Position numbers and translations under genes: made by a program. Below the pieces are notes generated by a model, which was not told the DNA's origin, ran no database searches, and saw only the letters and a list, made by a program, of their open reading frames with translations. From contig DAITQM010000012.1 of NCBI GenBank assembly GCA_036832975.1, positions 1 through 64,000 of the forward strand: a stretch of DNA of 64,000 nucleotides. The letters are read 5' to 3'. Shown here in pieces: positions 8,761-16,905 of this stretch. Every line of letters starts with the position of its first letter. Position 1 is the first letter of the stretch. This DNA is from DAITQM01 sp036832975 (GTDB taxonomy: Bacteria > Pseudomonadota > Gammaproteobacteria > Xanthomonadales > Wenzhouxiangellaceae).

Positions 8761-8790
8761 TATACAAAGCGGGCCGCATTGGCGGCCCGC
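8761..8790 (-). terminator. Rho-independent terminator of the electron-transfer operon
   Basis: A perfect 9-bp GC stem, GCGGGCCGC (8769-8777) with GCGGCCCGC (8782-8790), has a 4-base loop. Read on the minus strand it is followed by TTTGTATA. It lies 37 bp past the stop of the NapC-type gene. Confidence 0.75.
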
Positions 8791-8826
8791 GATCACGTGG
8801 CTTTTTATGGTGCTTATGCTTGGTAG

Positions 8827-9450
8827 CTATTGTGCTGAAGCCCCCTCTGGAAGTGAGTGGGCGATTCCTTTGTGGCAATCGATGCAGGTTTTGCCGGTTT
8901 TTTCGCGGTACTCGGCTGAGTGCCGGCGCTGGGCGATGCGGTCCTGGGTTTCGGCGTTCATCGCCTCGTAGCTATGGCATTTGCGGCACTCCCTGGAGTC
9001 GGTGGCACGCATCACGTCCCAGACGATCTGCGCCATTTCGGCGCGGTGCGCTTCGAATTTTTCGCGGGTGTCGATACGACCCAGGAAATGGCCGGGTACT
9101 TCGTTGAAGGTCGCTCCGATTTTGCGCATCATTTTGGGAACGAAGTCATGCGGCACGTGGCAATCGGCGCATATGGCACGCACACCGCTGTTGTTGCTGT
9201 AGTGGACAGTCTGTTTATATTCCTGGAAGACGTAGGCTTCCATTTCATGGCAGGAGGTGCAAAACTTCAATGTACTGCTCGCTTCGACTGCCTTCAGGAT
9301 ACCGCCAGCCGCCAGTACGCCGATAATCGCCGCGAAATAGGCGCCGAGCGGGATGCCCAGCAAAATCGCGCGGCGCGGGCGCCGCCATAACCACGCCCAC
9401 AAGCCCCGGGGCGGTTGTGCAGTTGCCGTTCGTTTATTTTCATTGCTCAT
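8827..9450 (-). CDS. NapC/NirT-family tetraheme cytochrome c, quinol dehydrogenase (CymA-like)
   Basis: A 207-residue inner-membrane cytochrome. One N-terminal transmembrane helix (about 30-52, GIPLGAYFAAIIGVLAAGG) is followed by a periplasmic domain with four CXXCH sites: CTSCH, CADCH, CRKCH and CIDCH. Family members (NapC, NrfH, CymA) oxidise membrane quinol and pass electrons to periplasmic partners. As the last gene of an mtrCAB-like operon it is the natural quinol-linked entry or exit point of the conduit. The ATG at 9450 follows a GGGAG sequence. With four hemes it matches CymA or NapC in size; the low-potential quinone it uses could be rhodoquinone. Confidence 0.92.
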   Translation of the reverse strand: MSNENKRTATAQPPRGLWAWLWRRPRRAILLGIPLGAYFAAIIGVLAAGGILKAVEASSTLKFCTSCHEMEAYVFQEYKQTVHYSNNSGVRAICADCHVPHDFVPKMMRKIGATFNEVPGHFLGRIDTREKFEAHRAEMAQIVWDVMRATDSRECRKCHSYEAMNAETQDRIAQRRHSAEYREKTGKTCIDCHKGIAHSLPEGASAQ

Positions 9451-9482
9451 GATTCCGCTCCCGGTTGATACAGAAATTTCAA

Positions 9483-10109
9483 TTATTCCCTGGCGCCTTC
9501 ACCGGCGTAATACTCGGCCAGAGCCTGCATATCTTCATCGGCTAATTCCGCCATCACCGGCTGCATCTTCTCCGGCTGCCAGCGTTCGCTGTTTTTGTAG
9601 TGCTCGAATTGCTCGAGCAGATAGTGTTTCGGTTGCCCGGCAAGGATCCCGGCGTCGTCGAGGGCCAAGCTGCCGCCATCGGTATGGCAGCGTTCGCATT
9701 TGGCCTCGTGGATGGATTTTCCATTGGCGGCGAGCGCCGGATCGGCAACCTGCTCGACCGCCGCAAACGGCAGCGCCGAATAATATTCGGCCAGTTCGGT
9801 CACCTCGTCTTCGCCGAGCGAAGCGGCGAGTGCACAGTGATCTTCGGCATCAACTTCGCTCTCGTCGGAAAAATGCTGCGCCGCGCAGGGCCGGGCTTTT
9901 TCGACGAAGATGGCGAGCTGGTTTTCCAGGAAAAAATCCGAGACGCCGGCGATGGTGGGGACATCGGTCTGGTCGCTGACCCCGTTGTCGCTGTGGCAGA
10001 CGGCGCAGGTTTTGGTGGCCTCCGGGGCTCCGGCCGCGGCGTCGGCACCAGCCAGCAATACACCGCCTGCGGCGCAGGCGAACATCAGCCATATCGTACG
10101 ATTGCTCAT
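9483..10109 (-). CDS. Periplasmic diheme cytochrome c (c4/c553-like)
   Basis: A 208-residue exported protein with a signal peptide (about 1-28) and two cytochrome c domains. Heme sites are CAVCH near residue 35 and CERCH in the second half; Met ligands are plausible at PEKMQPVM. The two-domain layout resembles cytochrome c4. An extra Cys-rich stretch between the domains (ARPCAAQHFSDES and AEDHCALAA) is unusual. The ATG at 10109 has GGAGAG at a good distance; the upstream ATG at 10133 lacks one. Its place between the MtrB-type barrel and the NapC-type gene suggests that it shuttles electrons across the periplasm. Confidence 0.85.
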   Translation of the reverse strand: MSNRTIWLMFACAAGGVLLAGADAAAGAPEATKTCAVCHSDNGVSDQTDVPTIAGVSDFFLENQLAIFVEKARPCAAQHFSDESEVDAEDHCALAASLGEDEVTELAEYYSALPFAAVEQVADPALAANGKSIHEAKCERCHTDGGSLALDDAGILAGQPKHYLLEQFEHYKNSERWQPEKMQPVMAELADEDMQALAEYYAGEGARE

Positions 10110-10186
10110 TTTGCTCTCTCCATTGATGTCCATAGATTAAGGTGTTCCTCGAGCGATTTCTTGCGCTGAATCAATCAGCGCATCGC

Positions 10187-12316
10187 TCATTCGAAAGTGT
10201 AACGCAAGCCGACGCGGACCACGTGCACGGTTTTGTCCGGTGTGCCCTCGCCAAGGCTGAGCAGCGTCGGCACGGTCGCTGGATCGACGCCGTCGCGGAA
10301 GAAGTCGTCTTCGGTCAGTCGGCCCACGAGATAGGCGAAATACAGATTGATGTTTTTGCGCAGCTCGCGTTCGACCGAGGTTTCGAGCGTGAAGCGGTTG
10401 GTTTCAAGTTCCGGAAACGGCGGCGCATTGCCGGCCTTGTCGGTGCGGACTTCGCCGTCGGCCGCGGCATAGCTGAAATCGATCGCGGCGCGCACCCATT
10501 TGCCGGGCAAATCGGCGAAATTGACGCCGAAGCCGACGGTATGGAAGTTATCGTCGGTTGTGGCGACCCACGGAAACCCCGTGATATTGTCGGCGCCCCG
10601 AATCACCGATTTCAACGATTCTTTGGCGACGAAGGCATGGGCCGAAATATCCCGGCCGAAGGTCGCCGATAGATCGAAGCCGTAGCTCTCGTCCCGCGCC
10701 TCGCTGACGCCGATCTCGGTATCGGTGAAATCTTCGTCGGCGATCTCAGCGTACAGACCGGCGAACAAGTTGTCCAGAATCGCGTAGTCCAGTGCGGCGC
10801 GCAATGAATCGCGCTCCTGTTCGGCGAAATGGAATCGTCTTAGGCCCGGGTTTTCCTGCGGCCCAAGCAAGGCCGGGTCAAGGTCGTTGTCGCGGTTCTC
10901 CCGCTTAACATCGACGTTCAAGCTCAGGCGGCTGAACGGCGTGGCGCTGAGCCCAGCCCTGTAGGTCTGCGTGTCGGTGTCGTCCACTTCCTGGAAAATC
11001 CGGTCGGTTTCCTGGTGTTTGAATCCGCCGTTCAATTTTAGGAAGGAAAATAATCGGTAATCAAGCGTCGCATCGATGCTGAAGCGCTCGTAGCTGAACG
11101 GTTCGTTGACGCGCTCTTCGGTGACGAAGGTGTCGGTCACGACCTGCAGGAAACTGTGCTGCGGGCTGTCATTGTCGCGTTCGTCGTAGGCGAACTGGAC
11201 GCGCGCCGTCAAGCGGTCGAGCGGGCTGCTGGTCAGGCGCAGGCGCGCGGCGCGGGTTTTGACCTCGCCGTTCAGGTCGGCGGCGGGCAACGCCGGGTTG
11301 AGTAGATTGGGATTGAGCGTCGGCGCCAGAAACGCCTGGTCTTGATTGTTGAAGCCGAGCGACAACTGCCCGACCACCGTCAGCCAGCGGGAACGGCGCC
11401 ATGAGCCGGAGAGCGTGATTTGATGAAATTCGTTGTCGGGCTCCTGGGCCAGTTCGCCACGCGCCGCGCCGTTGATGCCGGTGAACGGATTTTCGAAGCG
11501 CAGCATGTTGTTGTCGTTGTCGAAGATTGACAGGTGATACGCCGTCTCGATTTCCCAAAAGTCGCGCCGGTAGCCGATACCGAGATCGACGCGGTGGGTT
11601 TCGTAATCGACCGGTGCGGCGAGTTCGGTGGCGCGGAAGATAAAGGCCCCGCCCTGGATGCGGTTCCCCTCCTTGACCGTCCGTTGATAATCGACCCGGT
11701 AATGCCAGTGTTCGGGAAGCTGGTAGGCGAATCCGAGGCCCAGCGTCTCGCGTTCGTGCTCGATATCCACCGGGCGCAGCGCCGCCGGTAAGGCGCTGAA
11801 CTGATCGGTGGTATCGGCCCGCAGCCAATCGGGCGGCAGCGTCTGGTTCGCCGTTCCGGCGCCTAGGAAAATCGTCCGCGTATCGTCGGCGCGGAAATAC
11901 GGAATTTCGTCATAGGTCAGATACGCCTTGTAAACGCCCTGACGGCCGCCGGCGGCGCTCAATTCGCGGCTGTCGATGCCGAGATCCCGGGCGTGAAATT
12001 CGAGATAGTCGGCCTTTTCGGTGCGGAAGAGAAGATCGGCGCTGAAATCGCCGAACACCCCGTCTTCTTCCAGGCCGCGATAGTTGCCGAATTCGAAAAA
12101 ATCGTCGGACACGACTTGCGCGCCGATCAGGATATCGCCGATCAGGCCGTAAGTGAACGGGCAATCGGCGCACGTCCAGCGGCGGATATCGGGCGGCGGC
12201 GTTTCAGCGCCGGAGGCGGTGGGATCCTGTCCGGCCGCCGGGCCACCGAACAGCGCCAATGCGAAAACGATCGCCAGTGCAACTGCAATGTGCCCTGTCT
12301 GTTTTGGGTGTTTCAT
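10187..12316 (-). CDS. mtrB: MtrB/PioB-family outer-membrane beta-barrel
   Basis: A 709-residue exported protein with a signal peptide (about 1-29). The hallmark CXXC of the MtrB family is present as CADC (Cys49, Cys52) just before the barrel. The rest is dominated by alternating amphipathic beta-strands such as YRVDYQRTVKEGNRI and RLSLNVDVKRENRDND, up to a terminal strand ending RVGLRYTFE. In Shewanella MtrB and Rhodopseudomonas PioB the barrel sheathes the periplasmic decaheme cytochrome across the outer membrane. It starts 15 bp after the MtrA-type gene, with GGAG before the ATG. A few residues fewer than the usual MtrB length. Confidence 0.92.
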   Translation of the reverse strand: MKHPKQTGHIAVALAIVFALALFGGPAAGQDPTASGAETPPPDIRRWTCADCPFTYGLIGDILIGAQVVSDDFFEFGNYRGLEEDGVFGDFSADLLFRTEKADYLEFHARDLGIDSRELSAAGGRQGVYKAYLTYDEIPYFRADDTRTIFLGAGTANQTLPPDWLRADTTDQFSALPAALRPVDIEHERETLGLGFAYQLPEHWHYRVDYQRTVKEGNRIQGGAFIFRATELAAPVDYETHRVDLGIGYRRDFWEIETAYHLSIFDNDNNMLRFENPFTGINGAARGELAQEPDNEFHQITLSGSWRRSRWLTVVGQLSLGFNNQDQAFLAPTLNPNLLNPALPAADLNGEVKTRAARLRLTSSPLDRLTARVQFAYDERDNDSPQHSFLQVVTDTFVTEERVNEPFSYERFSIDATLDYRLFSFLKLNGGFKHQETDRIFQEVDDTDTQTYRAGLSATPFSRLSLNVDVKRENRDNDLDPALLGPQENPGLRRFHFAEQERDSLRAALDYAILDNLFAGLYAEIADEDFTDTEIGVSEARDESYGFDLSATFGRDISAHAFVAKESLKSVIRGADNITGFPWVATTDDNFHTVGFGVNFADLPGKWVRAAIDFSYAAADGEVRTDKAGNAPPFPELETNRFTLETSVERELRKNINLYFAYLVGRLTEDDFFRDGVDPATVPTLLSLGEGTPDKTVHVVRVGLRYTFE

Positions 12317-12331
12317 CGCGCTATCTCCACC

Positions 12332-13276
12332 CTAACGGTTCAGCATCGCGCCGGAAGGATGGTTCGAGCCGTGAACTTGCGAGTGACAGCTCAGACAACT
12401 TCCGGACAACAGAAATACCGAGGGATCGCCGCTCGGCAACTGCTCCGCCGTGCGGCCGATGCTCGGGTGCCCGGCGCGTGAATGGCACTGCTGACAGAGC
12501 AGCGGCGCACGGCGGGTCAACAGCGCCGGGTGATTCGAGCCGTGCGTGCGGTGGCACAGCGTGCAGTCTTCGGTCACCGGCGCGTGCTCCCACAAAAACG
12601 GGCCGCGCTTTTCGGCGTGGCACTGGAAACAGTTGTCGTTGACGGTGAGCGCCGCAAGCATCGCTTCGTTCGCCGAACCGTGCGGCTCGTGGCAATCGGC
12701 GCAGGTCATCTCGCCGAAACGCACCGGGTGCGTGTATGCGCGATGGATTTCGGCGCGTTGCTTGCTGTGACAGGTGGTGCAAACCTCGGGTTGGGTTTCG
12801 GTCACGGTCACCGGATCGCGCCGGACGTGCAGCCGGTGGCAATCGGCGCAGCCGACCTCGTGCCGCTGGTGCGCGCCGCCTTCCCAAAAGCGCCGCTCTG
12901 CGCCGCGATGGCAGTCCAGGCAGAGCTGATCCTGGCGCCTTTTCGACCACAGCGCCTGTGGCCCGAAGGCGGGTATCGGCGGGCGGGTCTGACCGAAACG
13001 CAGGCGTTTGGCATGGTCGCCGCCCGGCCCGTGGCAGGCTTCGCACTGTGTCGAACCGAACGGCGTCCGGGCGTCGGCCGCAACAGCGTGCGGCCCGTCG
13101 AAAATCGCCAGCAAGTGTTCGCTATCATCACCGCCGTGACAGGACAGGCAGGTATCGGCCCCTGTCCGGCTGTAGTCGGGAGTGTTTTCGTCACCCTCCG
13201 CGGCCCATGCCGGGCCAGGCACGGCAAGCTGCAAGGCCAGTAGTACGCCGCCGAGCGGCATGATCATTGTGGTCAT
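12332..13276 (-). CDS. mtrA: DmsE/MtrA/PioA-family decaheme cytochrome c
   Basis: A 314-residue periplasmic multiheme cytochrome with a signal peptide ending near PAWAAEG. Ten CXXCH sites were counted: CLSCH, CEACH, CLDCH, CADCH, CTTCH, CADCH, CFQCH, CTLCH, CQQCH and CLSCH, spaced as in MtrA/DmsE. In characterised systems it fills the MtrB barrel as a molecular wire through the outer membrane. The ATG at 13276 was chosen: the signal peptide follows directly and a GGGAGAG lies about 15 bases upstream. The 80-bp gap to the upstream mtrC-type gene contains a strong hairpin that may tune relative expression. Confidence 0.95.
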   Translation of the reverse strand: MTTMIMPLGGVLLALQLAVPGPAWAAEGDENTPDYSRTGADTCLSCHGGDDSEHLLAIFDGPHAVAADARTPFGSTQCEACHGPGGDHAKRLRFGQTRPPIPAFGPQALWSKRRQDQLCLDCHRGAERRFWEGGAHQRHEVGCADCHRLHVRRDPVTVTETQPEVCTTCHSKQRAEIHRAYTHPVRFGEMTCADCHEPHGSANEAMLAALTVNDNCFQCHAEKRGPFLWEHAPVTEDCTLCHRTHGSNHPALLTRRAPLLCQQCHSRAGHPSIGRTAEQLPSGDPSVFLLSGSCLSCHSQVHGSNHPSGAMLNR

Positions 13277-13318
13277 GACATGCAACTGTACTCTCCCGCT
13301 GATTTGACCCTGGAACAC

Positions 13319-13347
13319 CCGGCCCGGCTGAAAACCAACCGGGCCGG
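13319..13347 (-). promoter_or_regulatory. Intercistronic hairpin between the mtrC-like and mtrA-like genes
   Basis: A perfect 9-bp inverted repeat (CCGGCCCGG at 13319-13327, CCGGGCCGG at 13339-13347) with an 11-base loop. On the transcribed strand no T-run follows, so it is more likely an mRNA-stabilising or partial attenuating hairpin than a full terminator. Confidence 0.5.
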
Positions 13348-13398
13348 GGATATCTTACCGGGTTTTACAGTCCACTCACCCCGGCAATGACGTGATGG

Positions 13399-15852
13399 TC
13401 ATTCCTCCAGGTCATGCGCTACGGCGATATCGACGATCGCCCCCGGACCATGGCAGAAGAAGCAATTTTCCGGTTGCGCTGCGTTGATCCGTTCCTGGGT
13501 GTCGGGATCGCCGACCGGATCCGGGTTCAGTAGGAACGAGTTGCCGAAAGAGATAAAGCTCGGGCTGCGCACCGACATATGATCCACCGCCAGCGCCGAG
13601 TCGTGGCATGCGGAGCAAACGGCCGCCGTCGGGCTGGCGTTGTTATCGTCGGTCGGATCGGAAAACGCCGCGGTATTCGGCGCAAAGACCGTCGGATTGC
13701 GGCCGATAACCGTGGCGTTGGTACTGAGCGTCGTTGCCTGTACATTGGCGCCGAGCGGCAGTTCAAACGTGCCTTCACGGTGGCACGTCAGGCAGTCGCT
13801 CGACGGCCGTGGGAAGACGACTTCACTGAAGTCGATGGGATTCGAACCGAAGCCATAGACGACGTATGGCGTTTCGCGGTGGTCGTGGCCGTGAATCGCG
13901 TGCACCATGTGTTTGAAATCGATGGCTCGGTCTTCAAGGCCGTCCAGCGTATCCGGATTCGTCGCATTTAACGTGCCGTCGCTGTCTACCGGGCGACGGT
14001 TGAGATCGGTCTGGTTCGGGTTGTGGCATACCACGCAAACCTGTGTATTATCATTACGGTTGCCGCCATGAAGTGACAAACCATCGTTCTGACCGTGGCA
14101 CTTCAGGCATTTGGCGGTATCGACCACTTCGCGCCGCGGCTTGGGTGCCGTGTCGTTGATTGCGAAGGCCCGTTCAACACTTTTTACCGGCACCCGGTCG
14201 GTGAACACACCGTTATCGTCGAAATCGCCCGCCGGGTGGCCCTCGATCACGACTGTACCTGAACCGAGCGGTGGCGTCGTGGACGGCACGATCAGCGGGG
14301 TCGTCAACATTCCTGAATCGACGGTATATGTGCCATCGCCGTTGTCCATCAAACCCTTGGGCAGCACACCGTTACCGTCCGCCAAGTTGATGCCGATCGG
14401 CGACGCGGGGCCGGTGCCGGTCACCGTGGTGCCGAATTCGTTCGCGCTGTTGGTGTAATCGCTGGTTGGCCAGGCGATATCCATCACCAAGCGCGTGGTG
14501 CCGCCGGGTGCGGTGAATTCCGGGTCATGAACGATATCGTATGGCGCATCATCGTTGGTCGGGTCGGTCACCGAGAACTTGACGACCGGCGAATCGCCTT
14601 CCGTGGTGTTGGTGATTTCCAGAATATTGAACTCGAAGCGGCGGGCGGCGACTTGACTCGGGATCACATGACTTTCGAGGACCGATGGGATCAACCCGGT
14701 CTCCGAGTGGCAGGCAGAACAGTTCTCGTTCGGCTGCGCCAAGCCGGGATGATTGCCGTTGCGGTTAGTCAGGCCGGTATCGTCGAAGGTTAAATCATCG
14801 TGGCACGAGGTGCAAACCTCGGCGGTCGGCCGATTGTTGACATTGTCGGCCTGCGGCGTTAAGGGATTGGCTGGGTCATGACAATTGGTGCAATTGCGCG
14901 TATCCTGAGGAAACAGGATGTCGCTGAAATCATCCGGCGGTCCGCCTAAGCTTTCGCAGCCGAAGCCGCAGATCTGAAATGGCAGGTTCGTCAAATTCGG
15001 GCCGAAATGGATCTTGTGGATCATCACTCGAAAGTCGATGGTATTGCCGGTACCGGCGTCGATGCTGCCTTTCTGGTGGCAGGTGACGCAGAAATCGACG
15101 TTACGCCGTGCTCCGCCGTGGAAAGCGAATTCGGCGCTGCCGTGGCAAGTCGCGCAAGCCTCCTGGGTCACGATTCGGCGCTCGGCGATGCCGCTCGTGT
15201 TGCCGGTCGAAGGTTGCACGTCGAATACCGCATCGCTGCCTTCAACGCTGCGGCCGAGCACGACGGCGTTGCGGATTTCGATGCCGATCCGGTGCGTCAG
15301 CGCCGACTCGAACGGTACATCGGAGATCGCCTGCACTTCGCGGTCGAACGTGAAGCGGTAGGTCCCGTCGCCGTTGTCGACCAGCGTACCATTGGAATAA
15401 GTGGTCCCCTGGGCGCTGGGCACGCCCTGGTCGGCACCTCGAATGTAGGTTTGCCAGACCTCGGTTTCGCTGGCGGTGGCCGGCGTCAACTTGGACACCG
15501 TGAATGAAAACCGGATATTGTCGTTCTGGCGGAAGCCCGGGACACCGATGCCGAACTCGTCGGTCACCTGAAAATCGATCGCCGGTTTGCCGCCGGTGAA
15601 GCTGACCGCGTTGATTTGCGGATACAGCGCTCTCGGCACCACCCGCCGCTCGCCCAGAATGGCTTCGAGATCGAGGTCGATAAAGCCGGTGTCATCGACG
15701 GCTTCGGCGGACAGGATCAGGTCAAACAGCTCCTGGTCGGCGAGGGATCGGGCATCGGCTTTTTGCAGCGCCAGACCGGTCATGACGAGCCCGGCGAACA
15801 ACCAACTGCACAAAACGGTGATGCAACGTTTCGGACATGCTAAGCGGATCAT
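13399..15852 (-). CDS. mtrC: OmcA/MtrC-family decaheme cytochrome c
   Basis: An 817-residue exported multiheme cytochrome, first gene of the conduit operon. Ten CXXCH sites were counted: CATCH (first heme, Cys233), CVTCH, CTNCH, CTSCH, CSACH, then after a beta-rich insert CLKCH, CVVCH, CLTCH, CSACH and CFFCH. The split of five plus five hemes flanked by beta domains (about 70-225 and 460-620) is the four-domain plan of MtrC/OmcA. The N-terminal segment (ITVLCSWLFAGLVMTGLAL then KADARS) looks like an ordinary signal peptide with no clear lipobox, unlike Shewanella MtrC. The ATG at 15852 has AGGAGAGA upstream. Predicted role: terminal electron exchange with minerals, electrodes or other cells. 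Confidence 0.93.
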   Translation of the reverse strand: MIRLACPKRCITVLCSWLFAGLVMTGLALQKADARSLADQELFDLILSAEAVDDTGFIDLDLEAILGERRVVPRALYPQINAVSFTGGKPAIDFQVTDEFGIGVPGFRQNDNIRFSFTVSKLTPATASETEVWQTYIRGADQGVPSAQGTTYSNGTLVDNGDGTYRFTFDREVQAISDVPFESALTHRIGIEIRNAVVLGRSVEGSDAVFDVQPSTGNTSGIAERRIVTQEACATCHGSAEFAFHGGARRNVDFCVTCHQKGSIDAGTGNTIDFRVMIHKIHFGPNLTNLPFQICGFGCESLGGPPDDFSDILFPQDTRNCTNCHDPANPLTPQADNVNNRPTAEVCTSCHDDLTFDDTGLTNRNGNHPGLAQPNENCSACHSETGLIPSVLESHVIPSQVAARRFEFNILEITNTTEGDSPVVKFSVTDPTNDDAPYDIVHDPEFTAPGGTTRLVMDIAWPTSDYTNSANEFGTTVTGTGPASPIGINLADGNGVLPKGLMDNGDGTYTVDSGMLTTPLIVPSTTPPLGSGTVVIEGHPAGDFDDNGVFTDRVPVKSVERAFAINDTAPKPRREVVDTAKCLKCHGQNDGLSLHGGNRNDNTQVCVVCHNPNQTDLNRRPVDSDGTLNATNPDTLDGLEDRAIDFKHMVHAIHGHDHRETPYVVYGFGSNPIDFSEVVFPRPSSDCLTCHREGTFELPLGANVQATTLSTNATVIGRNPTVFAPNTAAFSDPTDDNNASPTAAVCSACHDSALAVDHMSVRSPSFISFGNSFLLNPDPVGDPDTQERINAAQPENCFFCHGPGAIVDIAVAHDLEE

Positions 15853-16141
15853 TGTCTCTCTCCTGCTGGAACGACCCCGGACCGCGGCCGGCAGTCCCAA
15901 GGGCCGGCGATATCCGCCGCTTCGATTTCGTTGCCAACAGCGCCAATCGCAACCGGCGAACACCTGATTCCCTGCGGCGGCGGATGACACGAACCACCGC
16001 CATTGTCAGCGGCCAATCTAGCGCAGCAGAGATGCCGGGTGCTTGATCCAGATCAAGCAAATGACCCGGCTGCCAGCCACTGCTGTTGCCGATCGTTTTG
16101 TGGAAAGCTTGCCGGCGTTATTACGAACTGATTGCGGGATC
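15853..16141 (-). promoter_or_regulatory. Promoter region of the electron-transfer operon with an FNR-type box
   Basis: The intergenic region upstream of the mtrC-like gene. It holds a perfect FNR/Anr consensus, TTGATCCAGATCAA, at 16043-16056. A plausible -10 element TAGATT lies at 16020-16015 on the minus strand. This places the transcription start near 16008 and the box centre at exactly -41.5, the class II activator position. A leader of about 156 nt follows. No gene was found in this stretch. Confidence 0.75.
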
Positions 16142-16519
16142 TCAGAAGCGCAACAGCGCCAGGGCCAGCGCCGCGGTGGCTGCCGTAGCCCCGAGGTATA
16201 ACAGCCGGGCGTTCAGCCGGCGGGCGGCGGGGCGGCGGACGACCAGATCCTGCAATGTCATGCGCGTCCGGTGGGCGGCGTGCCAGATGACCGATGTCAA
16301 TAAAATGAAACAAAACACGCGGCTGGCCGGATTTTTCATGACACTTTGCAGATGATCATAGTCAACCAGTGGCGAGTCGGCGATGCCGAGCGCGAGGAGC
16401 AAGACGGCGAGCACGATGACTGGCAAAAGCAGCGCGGCGATCAGCCCGCCGGCGGCAAAGGGCAGCCAGACGAGTGGTTTGTTGGCCGGCCGGCCGGCCG
16501 GTTTCTGCATCCGCTCCAT
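16142..16519 (-). CDS. frdD: Fumarate reductase subunit D (membrane anchor)
   Basis: A 125-residue membrane anchor with three hydrophobic segments. It opens with the FrdD-typical NKPLVWLPFAAGG and ends YLGATAATAALALALLRF. With FrdC it anchors the catalytic dimer and forms the quinol site. The ATG at 16519 overlaps the frdC TGA by one base (TGATG), the same coupling seen elsewhere in the operon. It is the last gene of rquA-frdABCD; the mtr promoter region follows. Confidence 0.88.
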   Translation of the reverse strand: MERMQKPAGRPANKPLVWLPFAAGGLIAALLLPVIVLAVLLLALGIADSPLVDYDHLQSVMKNPASRVFCFILLTSVIWHAAHRTRMTLQDLVVRRPAARRLNARLLYLGATAATAALALALLRF

Positions 16520-16905
16520 CAGCCGATGATCCCCCACAAGACGCTACCGCTGATCAAAAGCCACAGCAAGTAATGCCCCAAAGTGATCCAGCGCGCGGCG
16601 ACCCGGCGGGATCCGATCCACAACGGCATCGATGCCGGCGCCAGATGAAACCAGGTGACCGCGTGGTACAAGACAAAACCCAGAACGGCGATTTGTCCGA
16701 TCAACGCCGCCGGCGTGCGAAGCACCGCCAGGTACGCGGCCCACGCCCGCTCGCCCACCGCCAGGCAGAACAGGCCGGCGATCAGGACGAGCGTGTAGAC
16801 CCCGATGAACAGCGCGCTGAGTTCGCGCCACATATAACGGCGGTAAGCGGGTTTTTTCCACCACCACAATAGCGGCATGGGCGGCTGCCAGACGGCGGGT
16901 TTCAC
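16519..16905 (-). CDS. frdC: Fumarate reductase subunit C (membrane anchor)
   Basis: A 128-residue anchor resembling E. coli FrdC: WWWKKPAYRRYMWREL at the N-terminus, then three transmembrane helices, and LYHAVTWFHLAPASMP with the conserved His/Trp/Phe/Leu-Ala-Pro stretch. The start is GTG at 16905, supported by AGGAGG eight bases upstream and by a 4-bp overlap with the frdB stop. The open frame continues upstream but lacks homology. No heme ligands are expected in this subfamily. Confidence 0.88.
   Translation of the reverse strand: MKPAVWQPPMPLLWWWKKPAYRRYMWRELSALFIGVYTLVLIAGLFCLAVGERAWAAYLAVLRTPAALIGQIAVLGFVLYHAVTWFHLAPASMPLWIGSRRVAARWITLGHYLLWLLISGSVLWGIIG

Noticed and set aside
15853..15990. 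N-terminal extension of the OmcA/MtrC gene
   Set aside because: A strong SD (AGGAGAGA) and a signal peptide mark 15852 as the start. The extension is Arg/Gly-rich and lies in the promoter region.
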